A stretch of DNA of 64,000 nucleotides from Girardinichthys multiradiatus (GCF_021462225.1 NC_061812.1:42267363-42331362); one strand, 5' to 3'; counted from the stretch's first letter, positions 1 to 10,689 are shown. The notes: a model not told the origin generated them from the letters alone. Made by a program: numbers and translations.

Positions 1-1160
1 TGAAAAAGAATGAAGTGATGGTTTTGCAACTGTGTTTTAAAGTAAATGCTGAAAGCTGAAGAATGGAATGTGTAATACTGTGTAAAGTTTAAAACTGAGC
101 AGATTAGGGGAAGAACTGTAGGATGACTGGGAGTGACGAGAGCCAGCTGCATGCTGACATCAAACCTTTTGAAGTCTAAACGGGAGGAAGGGAGGATGCG
201 ACTACAGCCAGCTTCATGGCTATTATCGGCATCTCTAAGGCTGAGAAACAGAATCAGTAGGTCACGATGACCATGACTAAAGTATTGAGCAATAACCGAG
301 AGGCTGAGCTGAATAGGTTGCGCAATAACTGAGAAGCCTAATAAGGGGCTGACTGGTGAAAGCATCAAGCACCATAAAAGCAATGCTGAAGGAGGGAACG
401 GGGTTGTTTTCCTCGCAGAAGACCAGTGAACAAGATCGGACGGAGAAAAGAAGCTTAGATGGAAAAGGAACAGAGACACAGCCCAACTGATCGACTGCAT
501 TAAAAAGAGGATCAACCCGTGGGCCCAGAAAGGACTGTGCCTCAAGATTAAGAATCTGATTTCATCTAAAGCCTTTTTATCCAGACAACAGAAGTGAACT
601 TGATTGGTGAACAGCTGATTGCTCTAGGTTTCAGGCTTCTGGAAGTCCTGAATCAACCTCATTTATGTCTCCGGGTTTCCTTCAACTCTTCAGCCTCTGG
701 AAACTACTGTCTTCGGAGACATATAACAACAAAGATCCTGTTTAACCATCAAATTCTGGAGCATCAGTGCCTACCACCTAAAGGAAGAAAACTGAAGATT
801 GAGTCGTATTCCCTTCAAGAAACCACTCGTTGTTACCAGAAGAATCTCCTCCATCAGGTGCATGGATGAGCCTCCGTCTTCAAAGCCTCTCCAAACTCAC
901 TAGTTTCAGCATCAGGGAAAGACAGGTTGAGTTGATTGATTCATTTCTATTATTGAAATTATTTTGTGTTGCCGAATTTAAGCTGTTACTGACCCCTGCA
1001 AAAGCGTTACTAATTAAAGAAAGCATATAAAATTCTAGTTAAATCGTGGACATTCAATTATTTGAGTCACCGTATTTGTTGGTTTTTCATCGGTGGTAAA
1101 AAGTCTTGTTGCCTGGTTCCAAGACATTTTAGGAGTTTTTTATAGGTTGCCTTAACCAAG
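1..1160. other. Unassigned non-coding stretch, possibly LTR-derived
   Basis: No frame here resembles a known family. Short open frames exist on both strands but lack domain motifs. An ATTAAA-type signal occurs near 1013, followed by a T-rich tail to about 1160, an arrangement that would fit the end of an LTR or a 3' UTR. No target duplication or terminal repeat could be matched, so this stays an inference. Confidence 0.25.
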
Positions 1161-1376
1161 TTTGTTAAAACAGCGCCCTTGGGGCTTGTGCCGAGCCACT
1201 AAAATTAACCCAGCCCATATACCAAGAGCCAGTTGTAAAATTAGGGAATGAGCAGCCGTGAACAAAATTTACTGTTGAAAGTGTGGATGACTGCGATAGG
1301 CTACTCAGTCGTCCAGACCACCAGTTGAAGAAGGGCGAGACTTTTGTATGAAGGCTGTCAGAGGTTAGGCGAGTCA
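1160..1376 (+). pseudogene. Short protein-like plus-strand frame with one stop, unknown origin
   Basis: One plus-strand frame reads as ordinary hydrophilic protein for about 65 codons (EPLKLTQPIYQEPVVKLGNE, then a TGA near 1250, then a segment with VESVDDCDRLLSRPDHQLKK, ending at a TGA near 1348). Composition is protein-like, with acidic and basic residues spread evenly. The opposite strand is also open for 70 codons but is serine-rich and looks like a shadow. I do not recognise the family. It could be a retroelement fragment or chance. Confidence 0.2.
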
Positions 1377-1518
1377 TTTCCCAACACCAGCTTAAACAGA
1401 ACTTTCAGTAAACCTGCTTAGTAAGACCTTTCAGGTTTAGGGAAGTCCAGACCCATTGGATAGAGAGCTGGTTTGAGCAATCCCTTTAGACATAGGGAAG
1501 TAGGAGGGAGGGGTTTGC

Positions 1519-2003
1519 TCATCGGACAACGAATGGCTGCTGTGAGTGAAAATGCAAATCAGGTACCTGGGAGGTGGAGGACTGTTCCTGCTTTTGGGAT
1601 GAAGCTTTCTTGAGCTCATCTGCCTTCAGGTCCACTAACTTTGCTTCAGCGTTCTTGGTCCCCTCCTCAGCTTTTGAGAGCTCAAGCTTTGCAGCATTCT
1701 CTTTTTCAAGGTCCATCTGGTAGTCAGTCTGTAACTGAAAATATCTTTTAGCTTCCGGTTATGATTTCTGCTGATACAACAAGGTAAGCCTACCAACAAC
1801 ATCTGAAATCAGAATCTCTCTAGTTGGATTTTCAATTAGGTCAAGTAATTCTTGAATCTTTTTATCACATGCAGCAAGGTCAAACTGATTTAAAACATCC
1901 CGCTCATCTGGAGACAAACGGATGAGATCAGCAACAACAACCTTCTGCATCTCCATGTCTGCTGAATTCATAATGGAGTTTGATTCCGTCATTCTGGCAG
2001 ACA
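1519..2003 (-). pseudogene. Coiled-coil protein exon or gag-like fragment with in-frame TAA
   Basis: A continuous minus-strand frame runs from an ATG at 1992 (context gccagaATGa) to 1519, with one in-frame TAA at 1759-1761. The first 77 or so codons give a helical, leucine-rich N-terminus with LSPDERDVLNQFDLAACDKK. After the stop the same frame continues into a lysine/glutamate-rich coiled-coil (DLEKENAAKLELSKAEEGTK). A pyrimidine-rich tract ending in TAG sits at about 2004, just upstream of the ATG. A CAG|GTACCT donor-like site lies at 1566/1567. The segment could therefore be one exon of a split gene. I do not recognise the family; a retrotransposon gag is the alternative. The single stop suggests a recent loss or a sequencing error. 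Confidence 0.35.
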
Positions 2004-2004
2004 C

Positions 2005-2900
2005 TACAAAACAACAGCAAAGTTATCAGAAATTGCTAAAAGCAACAACATTTAACAAATGTATGTCCAGATATATATGTATCTTCTACAATATATATAA
2101 TTGAAACATTTGTATGAGTGTAAAACGGGCACAGAAGTTGATCATTCAACCTGTGACTTATGACAACACTATGCTCTAAGTGTTACAATGCTACTCCTTT
2201 CTCTAGGGATATTTAGTGATTAGACACTACTCTTAACATTTAAGGGAATTTGTTTAAAAATGCAAAGGAAAAAGAAAATTGCTACACCTCCTAAGTGTAA
2301 TAATTGCAATTTGGCTTTTGATACACCCCCCTTTATGGCAGGGTGGATTAGATTAAATTTCGGATTTAATCTGGCAAAAATCTTGTTCTTTCAAAACATA
2401 AAACAAACTATAAAGTTCCTGAATGAATACATGCATCAAAATTAGGTCAGATACTAAAATTAACTGCAAAGTTAATTCAGTTTCAGATTGTGGTTGTACA
2501 CAAAACACAGCCTCTGGATACAGATGTGCAGCAACTGTATGGACAGTGAGGTTAACTGAAGTTAAACCAAGTCTCAAGTTATTGCTTACACAGAAGAAAC
2601 CAGACTGAGTCAGAACATCTAAAATTTTGCCTATGTAGCAGGGTTGATTGTTACTAGCACGGAGATATTGGAGTTATTAATTTGACGAAAGTCTAAAATT
2701 GTGAACTCCTGAGTTCTCTTAAATATAATCAATGACATCTGATGTTAGAACTCTGATGTTTTGAGTCTTATGGTGACCAGTGACATCTGGTTTTAAGCTA
2801 ATCACTTGGTACATCAATAATGTGCATTTGTGGTTTATTCATTCGCATTTATGTATAGTGCAAGCTATTCATAATAATGCCCACCCAGTGATGCCAATAA
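2005..2900. other. AT-rich non-coding DNA
   Basis: No coding motif, repeat end or RNA gene was recognised. Small open frames overlap each other on both strands and have no family resemblance. Confidence 0.5.
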
Positions 2901-3193
2901 TGTAAGGATTATGATTATTGATTAATTCATATTCATCAAGAACTATAATTTAAAATCATAATTTGAGAAAATAAGAATTAATTTCTTAACCAAAAATCAT
3001 TACTTACGAATAGAAATCAGAGATGTCCTCTGGTGTGGTGATTATGGGCTCAAAGCTCTTTAATAATTACAAATTATTAATCAAAACCACCAACTGTCAC
3101 TGTTTATTCAACCACTTCACCGAAAGTGAAGGATCTTCGACCTTGTTTTGACAGATAAATCACTCTTGCACGAAATAAACACAAACACTTCTC

Positions 3194-3197
<4 letters not shown>

Positions 3198-3234
<37 letters not shown>

Positions 3235-3238
3235 TATA
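3198..3238. repeat. (TA)n microsatellite
   Basis: An almost pure TA run immediately precedes Tc1 copy 1. The final TA (3237-3238) serves as the left target duplication of that transposon. Confidence 0.9.
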
Positions 3239-4840
3239 CAGGTCCTTCTCAAAATATTAGCATATTGTGATAAAGTTCATTATTTTCCATAATGTCATGA
3301 TGAAAATTTAACATTCATATATTTTAGATTCATTGCACACTAACTGAAATATTTCAGGTCTTTTATTGTCTTAATACGGATGATTTAGGCATACAGCTCA
3401 TGAAAACCCAAAATTCCTATCTCACAAAATTAGCATATTTCATCCAACCAATAAAAGAAAAGTGTTTTTAATACAAAAAACGTCAATCTTCAAATAATCA
3501 TGTACAGTTATGCACTCAATACTTGGTCGGGAATCCTTTTGCAGAAATGACTGCTTCAATGCGGCGTGGCATGGAGGCAATCAGCCTGTGGCACTGCTGA
3601 GGTCTTATGGAGGCCCAGGATGCTTCGATAGCGGCCTTTAGCTCATCCAGAGTGTTGGGTCTTGAGTCTCTCAACGTTCTCTTCACAATATCCCACAGAT
3701 TCTCTATGGGGTTCAGGTCAGGAGAGTTGGCAGGCCAATTGAGCACAGTGATACCGTGGTCAGTAAACCATTTACCAGTGGTTTTGGCACTGTGAGCAGG
3801 TGCCAGGTCGTGCTAAAAAATGAAATCTTCATCTCCATAAAGCTTTTCAGCAGATGGAAGCATGAAGTGCTCCAAAATCTCCTGATAGCTAGCTGCATTG
3901 ACCCTGCCCTTGATAAAACACAGTGGACCAACACCAGCAGCTGACACGGCACCCCAGACCATCACTGACTGCGGGTACTTGACACTGGACTTCTGGCATT
4001 TTGGCATTTCCTTCTCCCCAGTCTTCCTCCAGACTCTGGCACCTTGATTTCCGAATGACATTCAGAATTTGCTTTCATCCGAAAAAAGTACTTTGGACCA
4101 CTGAACAACAGTCCAGTGCTGCTTCTCTGTAGCCCAGGTCAGGCGCTTCTGCCGCTGTTTCTGGTTCAAAAGTGGCTTGACCTGGGGAATGCGGCACCTG
4201 TAGCCCATTTCCTGCACACGCCTGTGCTCTAGATGTTTCTACTCCAGACTCAGTCCACTGCTTCCGCAGGTCCCCCAAGGTCTGGAATCGGCCCTTCTCC
4301 ACAATCTTCCTCAGGGTCCGGTCACCTCTTCTCGTTGTGCAGCGTTTTCTGCCACACTTTTTCCTTCCCACAGACTTCCCACAGAGGTGTCTTGATACAG
4401 CACTCTGGAAACAGCCTATTCGTTCAGAAATTTCTTTCTGTGTCTTACCCTCTTGCTTGAGGGTGTCAATAGTGGCCTTCTGGACAGCAGTCAGGTCGGC
4501 AGCCTTACCCATGATTGGGGTTTTGAGTGATGAACCAGGCTGGGAGTCTTAAAGGCCTCAGGAATCTTTTGCAGGTGTTTAGAGTTAACTCGTTGATTCA
4601 GATGATTAGGTTCATAGCTCGTTTAGAGACCCTTTTAACGATATGCTAATTTTGTGAGATAGGAATTTTGGGTTTTCATGAGCTGTATGCCAAAATCATC
4701 CGTATTAAGACAATAAAAGACCTGAAATATTTCAGTTAGTGTGCAATGAATCTAAAATATATGAATGTTAAATTTTCATCATGACATTATGGGAAATAAT
4801 GAATTTTATCACAATATGCTAATATTTTGAGAAGGACCTG
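3239..4840 (-). mobile_element. Tc1/mariner DD34E element, copy 1, long TIRs
   Basis: The element starts CAGGTCCTTCTC at 3239 and ends with the inverted copy at 4840, flanked by TA on both sides (3237-3238, 4841-4842). The inverted repeats are about 200 bp (3239-3438 and 4640-4840). Three further copies with the same ends lie at 28133, 35400 and 42570. The transposase frame inside is broken. This copy has the most coding damage of the four. Confidence 0.95.
3516..4512 (-). pseudogene. Tc1 transposase pseudogene (copy 1)
   Basis: Compared with the intact copy at 35677-36681, this frame has an 8 bp deletion near 4227, a TGA replacing Cys in the FCMSFG motif at 4062-4064, and a TAG replacing the Gln of FQHD at 3813-3815. 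The N-terminal helix-turn-helix region (LTAVQKATIDTLKQEGKTQK) and the C-terminal WPANSPDLNPIENLW motif with the catalytic Glu are still readable. It cannot make an active transposase. Confidence 0.93.
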
Positions 4841-5960
4841 TATATATGAGGATTTATTGAAGCCAAATAATCGCGATATACCATTATTCTGGTCCAAAAA
4901 CCTTCACCTAACTAACAAGCACTATTTTACACAAAGGGAACAAAAATGACTACCTAACAATAATAATAAAAGAAAAATATATGCGCATTTAGTGTCTATG
5001 AAAATCAAACCAGTAGTTTTATGGGCAAAATGTGTAATTCTGGTTAAATGGAAAGAGAAGTCCTCCTGGTGTTCTGATGTCTCGATTGCAGCGATCAGCT
5101 GATAAAACGATAGGGCCACACCCCTTTATCCAAAAGCAGCCAAACGCCCCAAATCTTGAACAAAGAGTCATAAACTCAGTGGAAAATCTCCAGCAATAAA
5201 ACTGGAACAAAGAGTGGTCAGACCACGAGGTACAGACCGCAGTAGCTTTGAATGGAAAACTTTTAAAAGTCCAAATTCAAACTCCTCGCTGATTTGGGAT
5301 CAGCTAGACAAAACATTAACCACGCACGATTCAGCAGCTCTTGAGCAGCAAATCAAAACACAGATCAGCATAAAACACTTCAATCAGTATTGCATGCAAC
5401 AAGTTAATACCTTAGATTAACTACTGGTGATTCTAAATCACCACTATCCCTTATCCTGCCCAGACCTCTAAAATGCACCTATCCGGTTTAATATGAAAAG
5501 AACGAAATTACTTTGACGTTGATTTCTTCTCTCCACCGGTTGAGGAGGGATCAGGTCTGAAGAAAAAGGAGGTGGGGGACCATGCGTCTGTGATCAAATT
5601 AAGAAAAAAAAATGGTAACTTTTCATCCGTCCAGGAGGGGAAAATATAAAGAACCTTTAGTCAATTGCATACACAAGGAGGAAAAACTAATCTCCTTGGA
5701 AATAGAAACTCTGTAGGTTTTCATCTGCGCCGGGTGTCGGCGTGGTCTTCGATTGGCGAATAAATCCTCTGATCTCGTATCAGACAGATTACCAGCTTTC
5801 AAGCTCTTCCGGGAATGGCCTTGTGGAGCAATATTTCGTCTGCGAGCTTTTTTCTCCAGTTATGCGCCATTTCCCGCCTGCCTCACAGGACAACTCAATG
5901 AAGGCGCATATCTGGAGAGGGTAGAGGTCAGGGTCTAGGCTGGGGTCATTCTGGTTTGGG

Positions 5961-6290
5961 AGATGCCGGCACTAGCTTGTGCTGGGGCGGCACTGCCTGT
6001 CTCCACCACAAAATGGATGCATGTTTGGGTGAGTGAATGTCCATTGTTGGGTCTTTATGTTGGTGTGTGGGTGTGCATTCATTAGTATCGTGCACTTTTT
6101 GGTAACATTGCTGTTATTATAAATGTTTCTTCAGGTGTAGAAGCAGACCTCTAGGTTATCTTGTATTCTTTTAACCCTTCTGTCTCGCCTATTTTCTTTT
6201 CTCCTTCTCTCCCTTTCCTTTTTGCCTGACTTCTCTCTTTCTTGCTTCTTTTTTTTTTCCTTATTGTTTCTGTCTCCATGTCCATTGTAA
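5961..6290. other. Non-coding, with a long pyrimidine tract
   Basis: No gene seen. From about 6170 to 6260 the plus strand is almost all C and T, so the minus strand reads as a Lys/Arg/Glu-rich frame that is a composition artefact. Confidence 0.5.
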
Positions 6291-6294
6291 TTGA

Positions 6295-6318
6295 AATGTG
6301 CTGCTTAAGATATAGCAG

Positions 6319-6366
<48 letters not shown>

Positions 6367-6378
6367 AAGCAGCACATT
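6295..6378. repeat. Perfect 14 bp inverted repeat enclosing (TA)n
   Basis: The arm AATGTGCTGCTTAA (6295-6308) is exactly inverted at 6365-6378, with a (TA)n run of about 40 bp between. A partial third copy of the core (TAGCAGCACA, from about 6313) lies inside. This could extrude as a cruciform or be a small foldback element. Confidence 0.85.
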
Positions 6379-6758
6379 GTTAGCCACTCCACTTATGAAA
6401 GTAAATGTGTTGGGCTTCTTCTTGCCACTCAGACAGTAATTCTGATTGCTACTTTGCCGAACAGGACACGTAAAAAAAAAAGAAACTCAATTAACAAATC
6501 AATTGAATAACAGCGTTCCCAGATCTCGCGAGAAAAACAAGCAACCAGCTCTATGAAAACAGCTTATCAGCATCAATACACAGTAGAACAGTAACAAAAA
6601 ATACTTTTAAACAATCAAAGGTCTGTGGTAACAGTCAAGGTGTTTGCTTAGGGCTTGTTTGTAGGGCTGCAAGATGAGGTTTGACATTGTTTTTTCTTTG
6701 TGTTTTTCGCCTGGCTTTTACATCCAAGATGTCCAGCATCGGCCAGATTTTTCTTTCT
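6379..6758. other. Non-coding stretch, likely 3' flank of the P-like element
   Basis: No coding signal. It holds the motif TCTCGCGAGA at 6524-6533 and an A run near 6470. The 3' end of the P-like transposon should lie here, but I could not identify its terminal repeat. Confidence 0.4.
6524..6533. promoter_or_regulatory. TCTCGCGAGA palindrome
   Basis: The exact 10 bp palindrome TCTCGCGAGA is present once in an otherwise CpG-poor stretch. In vertebrates this motif is known from CpG-island promoters, where it is bound by BANP. No promoter architecture or gene start is visible next to it, so function here is only a possibility. Confidence 0.3.
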
Positions 6759-7369
6759 TTATTTAAAGTTGTGTTTTGCTGGTATTCTTAGTCTCAGCCT
6801 GATGAATCTGGTGGTTATTTTTCTTTGCACATTATGACATGAAGGAAGCATGCTTTCTGATAGATTTGCTTCTCTCTCTAGAGTATCCATGGCATTTGGG
6901 AGCTCCATGACAGATTGATTGGACCTTGTTCTGAAAGGTTTTTCAACTTTCTGGACCAGACTGAAGGCTTCATGTGATGCCAGACACAGCACTCCTGGTT
7001 TGAATTCCTTCAGTATCAATAGGGTACTGTGCTCTCCTTCCAAAGTGTCATCATTTTGCTTAATTGAACTTGAGCATCCATCACAGATGTTGGAATGTTT
7101 GATGACTTTATATACAATGTATCCTGTAAGATGGTACAGAATACATGTTTCGCTGTTGGTGAGGTCAGGAGTATCTGTGTTTCCAATCAGCTGCTTCACA
7201 CTAAGGCCAGGACTGGGAAATGTCTCCTTAATGTCCAGGAACTCTGCCTGAAGACTGCCGCCATCCTCCTGATAGCTTCCTGATTTTACAGCTGTAAGGA
7301 ACTCCCCAACTTAGATTGATCTCAGCGCCTGGTGAAACTCCACTGGTGTTGGGACTGGATTCCTTTGCC
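6759..7369 (-). pseudogene. P-element/THAP9-like transposase, C-terminal part
   Basis: The minus-strand frame resumes right after the LINE tail with RNPVPTPVEFHQALRSI, then a TAA, then VGEFLTAVKSGSYQEDGGSL and on to 6759. The NP-PTP-EF segment, a tyrosine-rich middle (CILYHLTGYIVYKVIKHSN), an ICDGCSSS cysteine pair and the SCHNVQRKITTRFIRLRLRI tail are typical of the C-terminal half of THAP9-like P transposases. It is the direct continuation of the frame that stops at 9394, from which it is separated by an inserted LINE. At least one in-frame stop shows it is dead. Confidence 0.8.
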
Positions 7370-9393
7370 TTCAGAATCAGAATCAGAATCAGAAAAGCTT
7401 TATTGCCAAGTACGTTTTTGGACATACAAGGAATTTGTTTTGGCGTAGTCGGTGCAATACAGTACAAATTAAACAGTATAAACATATCTACAATATAATA
7501 TAAATATATGTGCACAGTTTTAAGTGAGTGAGAGTAAAAGTAGAGCAGTATAAGATGCAAGAGCAGTACAACAGTGCAGGTGATCATTGTGCAAGTATGG
7601 CAGTGCAAGTAAAGCAGGAGTCCATGCTGAGCGTTAATGTAACGCATAGAGTTGCAGGTTACAGGTGTCCTGTCAGCAAAAAAGGGGTGGGTGTGGGGGA
7701 AAGGGAGAGTGTCAGGGTGGTTTCCGGGCTTTGTTAACCAGGCTGGTGGCAGATGGGAAAAAACTGTTCCTGTGGCGTGAGGTTTTGGTCCGGATGGACC
7801 GCAGCCTCCTGCCAGAGGGGAGAGTCTCAAAGAATCTGTGACCGGGGTCGGAGGGATCAGCCAGAATCTTCCCTGCCCGCTTCAGGGTCCTGGAGGTGTA
7901 CAGTTCCTGGAGCGACAGTAGACTGCAGCCAATCACCTTCTCAGCAGACCGAATGACACGCTGCAGCCTGCCCTTATTCTTGGTTGTAGCAGTGGCGTAC
8001 CAGATGGTGATGGAGGAGGTGAGGATGGACTCAATGATGGCTGTGTAGAAGTGCACCATCATAGTCTTTGGCAGGTTGAATTTGTTCAGCTGCCGCAGGA
8101 AGAACATCCTCTGCTGGGCTTTCTTGATGAGGGAGCTGATGTTTGGCTCCCACTTGAGATCCTGGGAGATGATGGTTCCCAGGAAGCGGAAAGATTCCAC
8201 AGTGTCAATTGTGGAGTCACAGAGGGTGATGGGGGCAGGTGGGGCGGGGTTCTGCCTGAAGTCCACAACCATCTCCACTGTCTTTAGAGCGTTGAGCTCA
8301 AGGTTGTTCTGGCTGCACCAGTCCAACAGATGGTCCACCTCCCATCTGCACGCGGACTCGTCACCATCAGAGATGAGTCCGATCAGGGTGGTGTCGTCCG
8401 CAAACTTCAGAAGCTTGACAGACTGGTGACTGGAGGTGCAGCTGTTGGTGTACAGGGAGAAGAACAGAGGAGAGAGAACACAGCCTTGGGGGGAACCGGT
8501 GCTGATGGTCAGGGAGTCAGAGACGTGCTTCCCCAGCCTCACGCGCTGCTTCCTTTCAGACAGGAAGTCAGTGATCCACCTGCAGGTGGAGTCGGGCACA
8601 CTCAGCTGGGAGAGCTTCTCCTGGAGCAGAGCTGGGACGATGGTGTTGAAGGCAGAGCTGAAATCCACAAACAGGATCCTGGCGTAGGTTCCTGTGGAGT
8701 CCAGGTGCCGGAGGATGAAGTGAAGGGCTAGGTTGACTGCATCATCTACAGACCTGTTGGCTCTGTAGGCAAACTGCAGGGGGTCCAGGAGGGGGTTGGT
8801 GATGTCTTTTAGATGTGAGAGCACAAGGCGCTCAAAGGACTTCATCAACACAGAGGTCAGGGCGACGGGTCTGAAGTCCTTAAGCCCTGTGGTCCTTGGC
8901 TTCTTGGGAACAGGGACGATGGTGGAGGACTTGAAGCAGGCTGGCACATGACATGTCTCCAGTGAGGTGTTAGAAATGTCTGTGAAGACTGGAGACAGCT
9001 GATCAGCGCAGTGCTTCAGGCTGGCTGGTGAGACAGAATCCGGACCAGCAGCTTTCCGGGGATTCTGTCTCCTGAAGAGTTTGTTGACGTCCCTCTCCTG
9101 GATGGAAAGAGCCATCCTCGGCGTGGGTAGGGGGCTGGTGGGGGGGAACTTCAGGGTGGGGGTTGGAGGTGCCAAGGCCCCTCTTGAGGTTGGGGAGGTG
9201 GGGTGGTGGATTGTGGCTGCAGCTGTTGGGGGGCGTCGTGGGAGATGGTTGCAGGACTGTCCCTTTGTCTTTCAAAGCGGCAGTAGAACTCGTTCAGGTC
9301 GTTGGTGAGGCGTCAGTCGTTGATGGAGTGGGGGGCTTTCGGCTTGTAGTTGGTGATTTGCTTGAGCCCTTTCCAGACAGACGCAGGGTCGTT
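7370..9393 (-). mobile_element. CR1/L2/Rex1-group LINE, 5'-truncated
   Basis: The 3' tail on the minus strand consists of TTCTGA units (7371-7396) preceded by CAATAAAGC, a tail style common in fish L2-type LINEs. The body holds a long reverse transcriptase frame. The 5' end is truncated at about 9393, so no endonuclease domain is present. The element lies inside the P-like transposase, dividing ...QDCLENLF from RNPVPTP.... No obvious target duplication was seen, which is common for this group. Confidence 0.88.
7712..9175 (-). pseudogene. LINE reverse transcriptase (open over about 487 codons, 5' part missing)
   Basis: The reading frame covers the RT domain: KDFRPVALTSVLMKSFERL, VDFSSAFNTIVP, TGSPQGCVLSPLFFSLYTN, then KLLKFADDTTLIGLI with the FADD catalytic pair, and a C-terminal region ending near KARKPP. 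No stop interrupts this part. The upstream coding region (to about 9390, including VWKGLKQITNYKPKAPHSIN and LTNDLNEFYCRFERQR) contains a TGA and a frame change, and the endonuclease is absent. The remaining frame is a truncated fragment, not a functional gene. The named start is a GTG, so no real initiation site is implied. Confidence 0.85.
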
Positions 9394-10680
9394 ATGCACC
9401 TGAACAAGTTTTCAAGGCAGTCCTGAGTAAACCTGCTTGTCAACACAAACATGTGTCCATAGTCAAGCATGTCTTTCTGAATACCTAAAATTGTAGATGT
9501 TGCCATCACAATTCCTGTTTGCACTGGTTTCCAGCTTCCTGTTGGACCTATTCTAAGTCCACTGAAGAGTGCTAACATGTCTTGGAGGAATTTAATAGCT
9601 TTGTTGTACTCTTCCATCTTGTGCCTGCTGAATCCCATCACAGAGTGGCAAGAGGACATCCAGTGGTTCACCTGCTCCAGAAACCAGACTGTTGTCAGAT
9701 TAGAGGTGGGTCGCTGCTCCTGCTCCACCATGTATTTCAGACTTGCACTTGCTGACTTACTAAAGACATTCAATGCAAGACATTCAATGCAGGCCCCACC
9801 TTCAGCACAGTCATTTTGACAAAATGACTGGGCTGAAGGGTTTTTTGTGAAAGATTTGGAGCAATTTTCAAAGGCATTTGTTCCTGAAAATCTACCAAAT
9901 CTTTCAAAGGACCCAGTGAAACCTCATTGTGTGGCAGACTCTCTTTTTGTACAATCTCTGGCGGAATTGTGAATGTCTGACCTCTAACCAGGGCACTCTT
10001 CAAATTCTTCACCAGATGAGGGACATCTGGCATGAAGTACAGCCTTTTGTCTGGTCTTACTGGGTGTTGGACAAATGTTTTCTTGTGGCCCACTCCAAAA
10101 GCCCGCCACTTTGCTCAGTTAGCACTGCCCATGTCAGTTATGATGTTTACCACAACAAGACCTATGGAAGCTGCTCTCTCAATGATGTCTAGCATTACTG
10201 GCTTGTAATTAGCTCCATTAGTGGAATTGCCACTAAAATGGTAAGCCACAACTTGCTTACATCTTGTTGTACTTCCTGCCAACATAAAAACACTTGCATG
10301 TGTTGCAGCTCCTGTGTGACCAGGCAGCGTCACATCCCCAAACAGCTTCACTGTTCCTAGGTGCAGCTCCACACTAGGGGTGATTGCCATTTCATCTAGA
10401 GTAAGTATACATTCTCTTTCCATCTCTGTTAAACTGTCAACCTTTAGTTGGAGCACGTTGAAATCTTCTCCTAGCACACCAGGTTCCAGCTTAATGTGTT
10501 GCAATCTTCTTTGCTAGGTTCTGATGTCAGGGAGAGGGAGACTCATGTCCTGAAGAAGCCTGTAGCCTGTTGAGCCCACAGAAATGCGAAGTTGTATGGC
10601 TTTTTTTAATGTGTTTTTGCTACATCTAACGCCTCTCTTCCTCTTCATGCCGATAGCTTTCATTTGATCTTGTCAGATCA
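9394..10680 (-). pseudogene. P-element/THAP9-like transposase, central catalytic part
   Basis: Reading minus from about 10680: a basic segment and the region preceding RRLQHIKLEPGVLGED, a TAG at about 10508, then LTLDEMAITPSVELHLGT and VVNIITDMGSAN. These are the RNase H-like motifs of P/THAP9 transposases, including the Asp residues of LDEM and TDMGS. Further on come YFMPDVPHLVKNLKSAL (GTP-binding insertion region in P) and DYGHMFVLTSRFTQDCLENLF, where the LINE interrupts. A 14 bp tandem duplication at about 9765-9791 shifts the frame. The N-terminal THAP zinc finger is missing; the homology ends where gypsy-like DNA begins. P-like elements are known in fish (Pdre group), so a dead mobile copy is likelier than a host THAP9 gene. 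Confidence 0.82.
9765..9791. repeat. 14 bp tandem duplication (GACATTCAATGCA)
   Basis: The unit GACATTCAATGCA plus one base occurs twice head to tail inside the P-like frame. Because 14 is not a multiple of 3 it breaks the frame, which explains the two partly overlapping open frames at this point. Confidence 0.85.
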
Positions 10681-10689
10681 TGGTTATCA

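Larger units (their letters stand above)
2902..5960 (-). mobile_element. LTR-like repeat tract interrupted by Tc1 copy 1 (tentative)
   Basis: The DNA on both sides of the Tc1 insertion shares an AT-rich to GC-richer gradient. Read on the minus strand it has a promoter-like GC-richer half (about 5950-5500) and an AATAAA-type signal (complement of TTTATT near 4855), as an LTR would. The left edge begins TGTAAGG at 2902. I could not match a right edge or target duplication, so the boundaries and even the identity are inferred. Removing 3239-4840 would join the two halves within the TA repeat. Confidence 0.2.

Noticed and set aside
6151..6387. Minus frame with Ile-Tyr runs and a Lys/Arg-rich C-terminus
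   Set aside because: Produced by the TA repeat and the pyrimidine tract; no real protein.
7228..7830. 200-codon minus frame
   Set aside because: Runs from the LINE C-terminus through its 3' untranslated tail into the P-like gene in a wrong frame.
8076..8731. Plus-strand frames of 78-133 codons over the LINE
   Set aside because: Antisense shadows of the reverse transcriptase frame.
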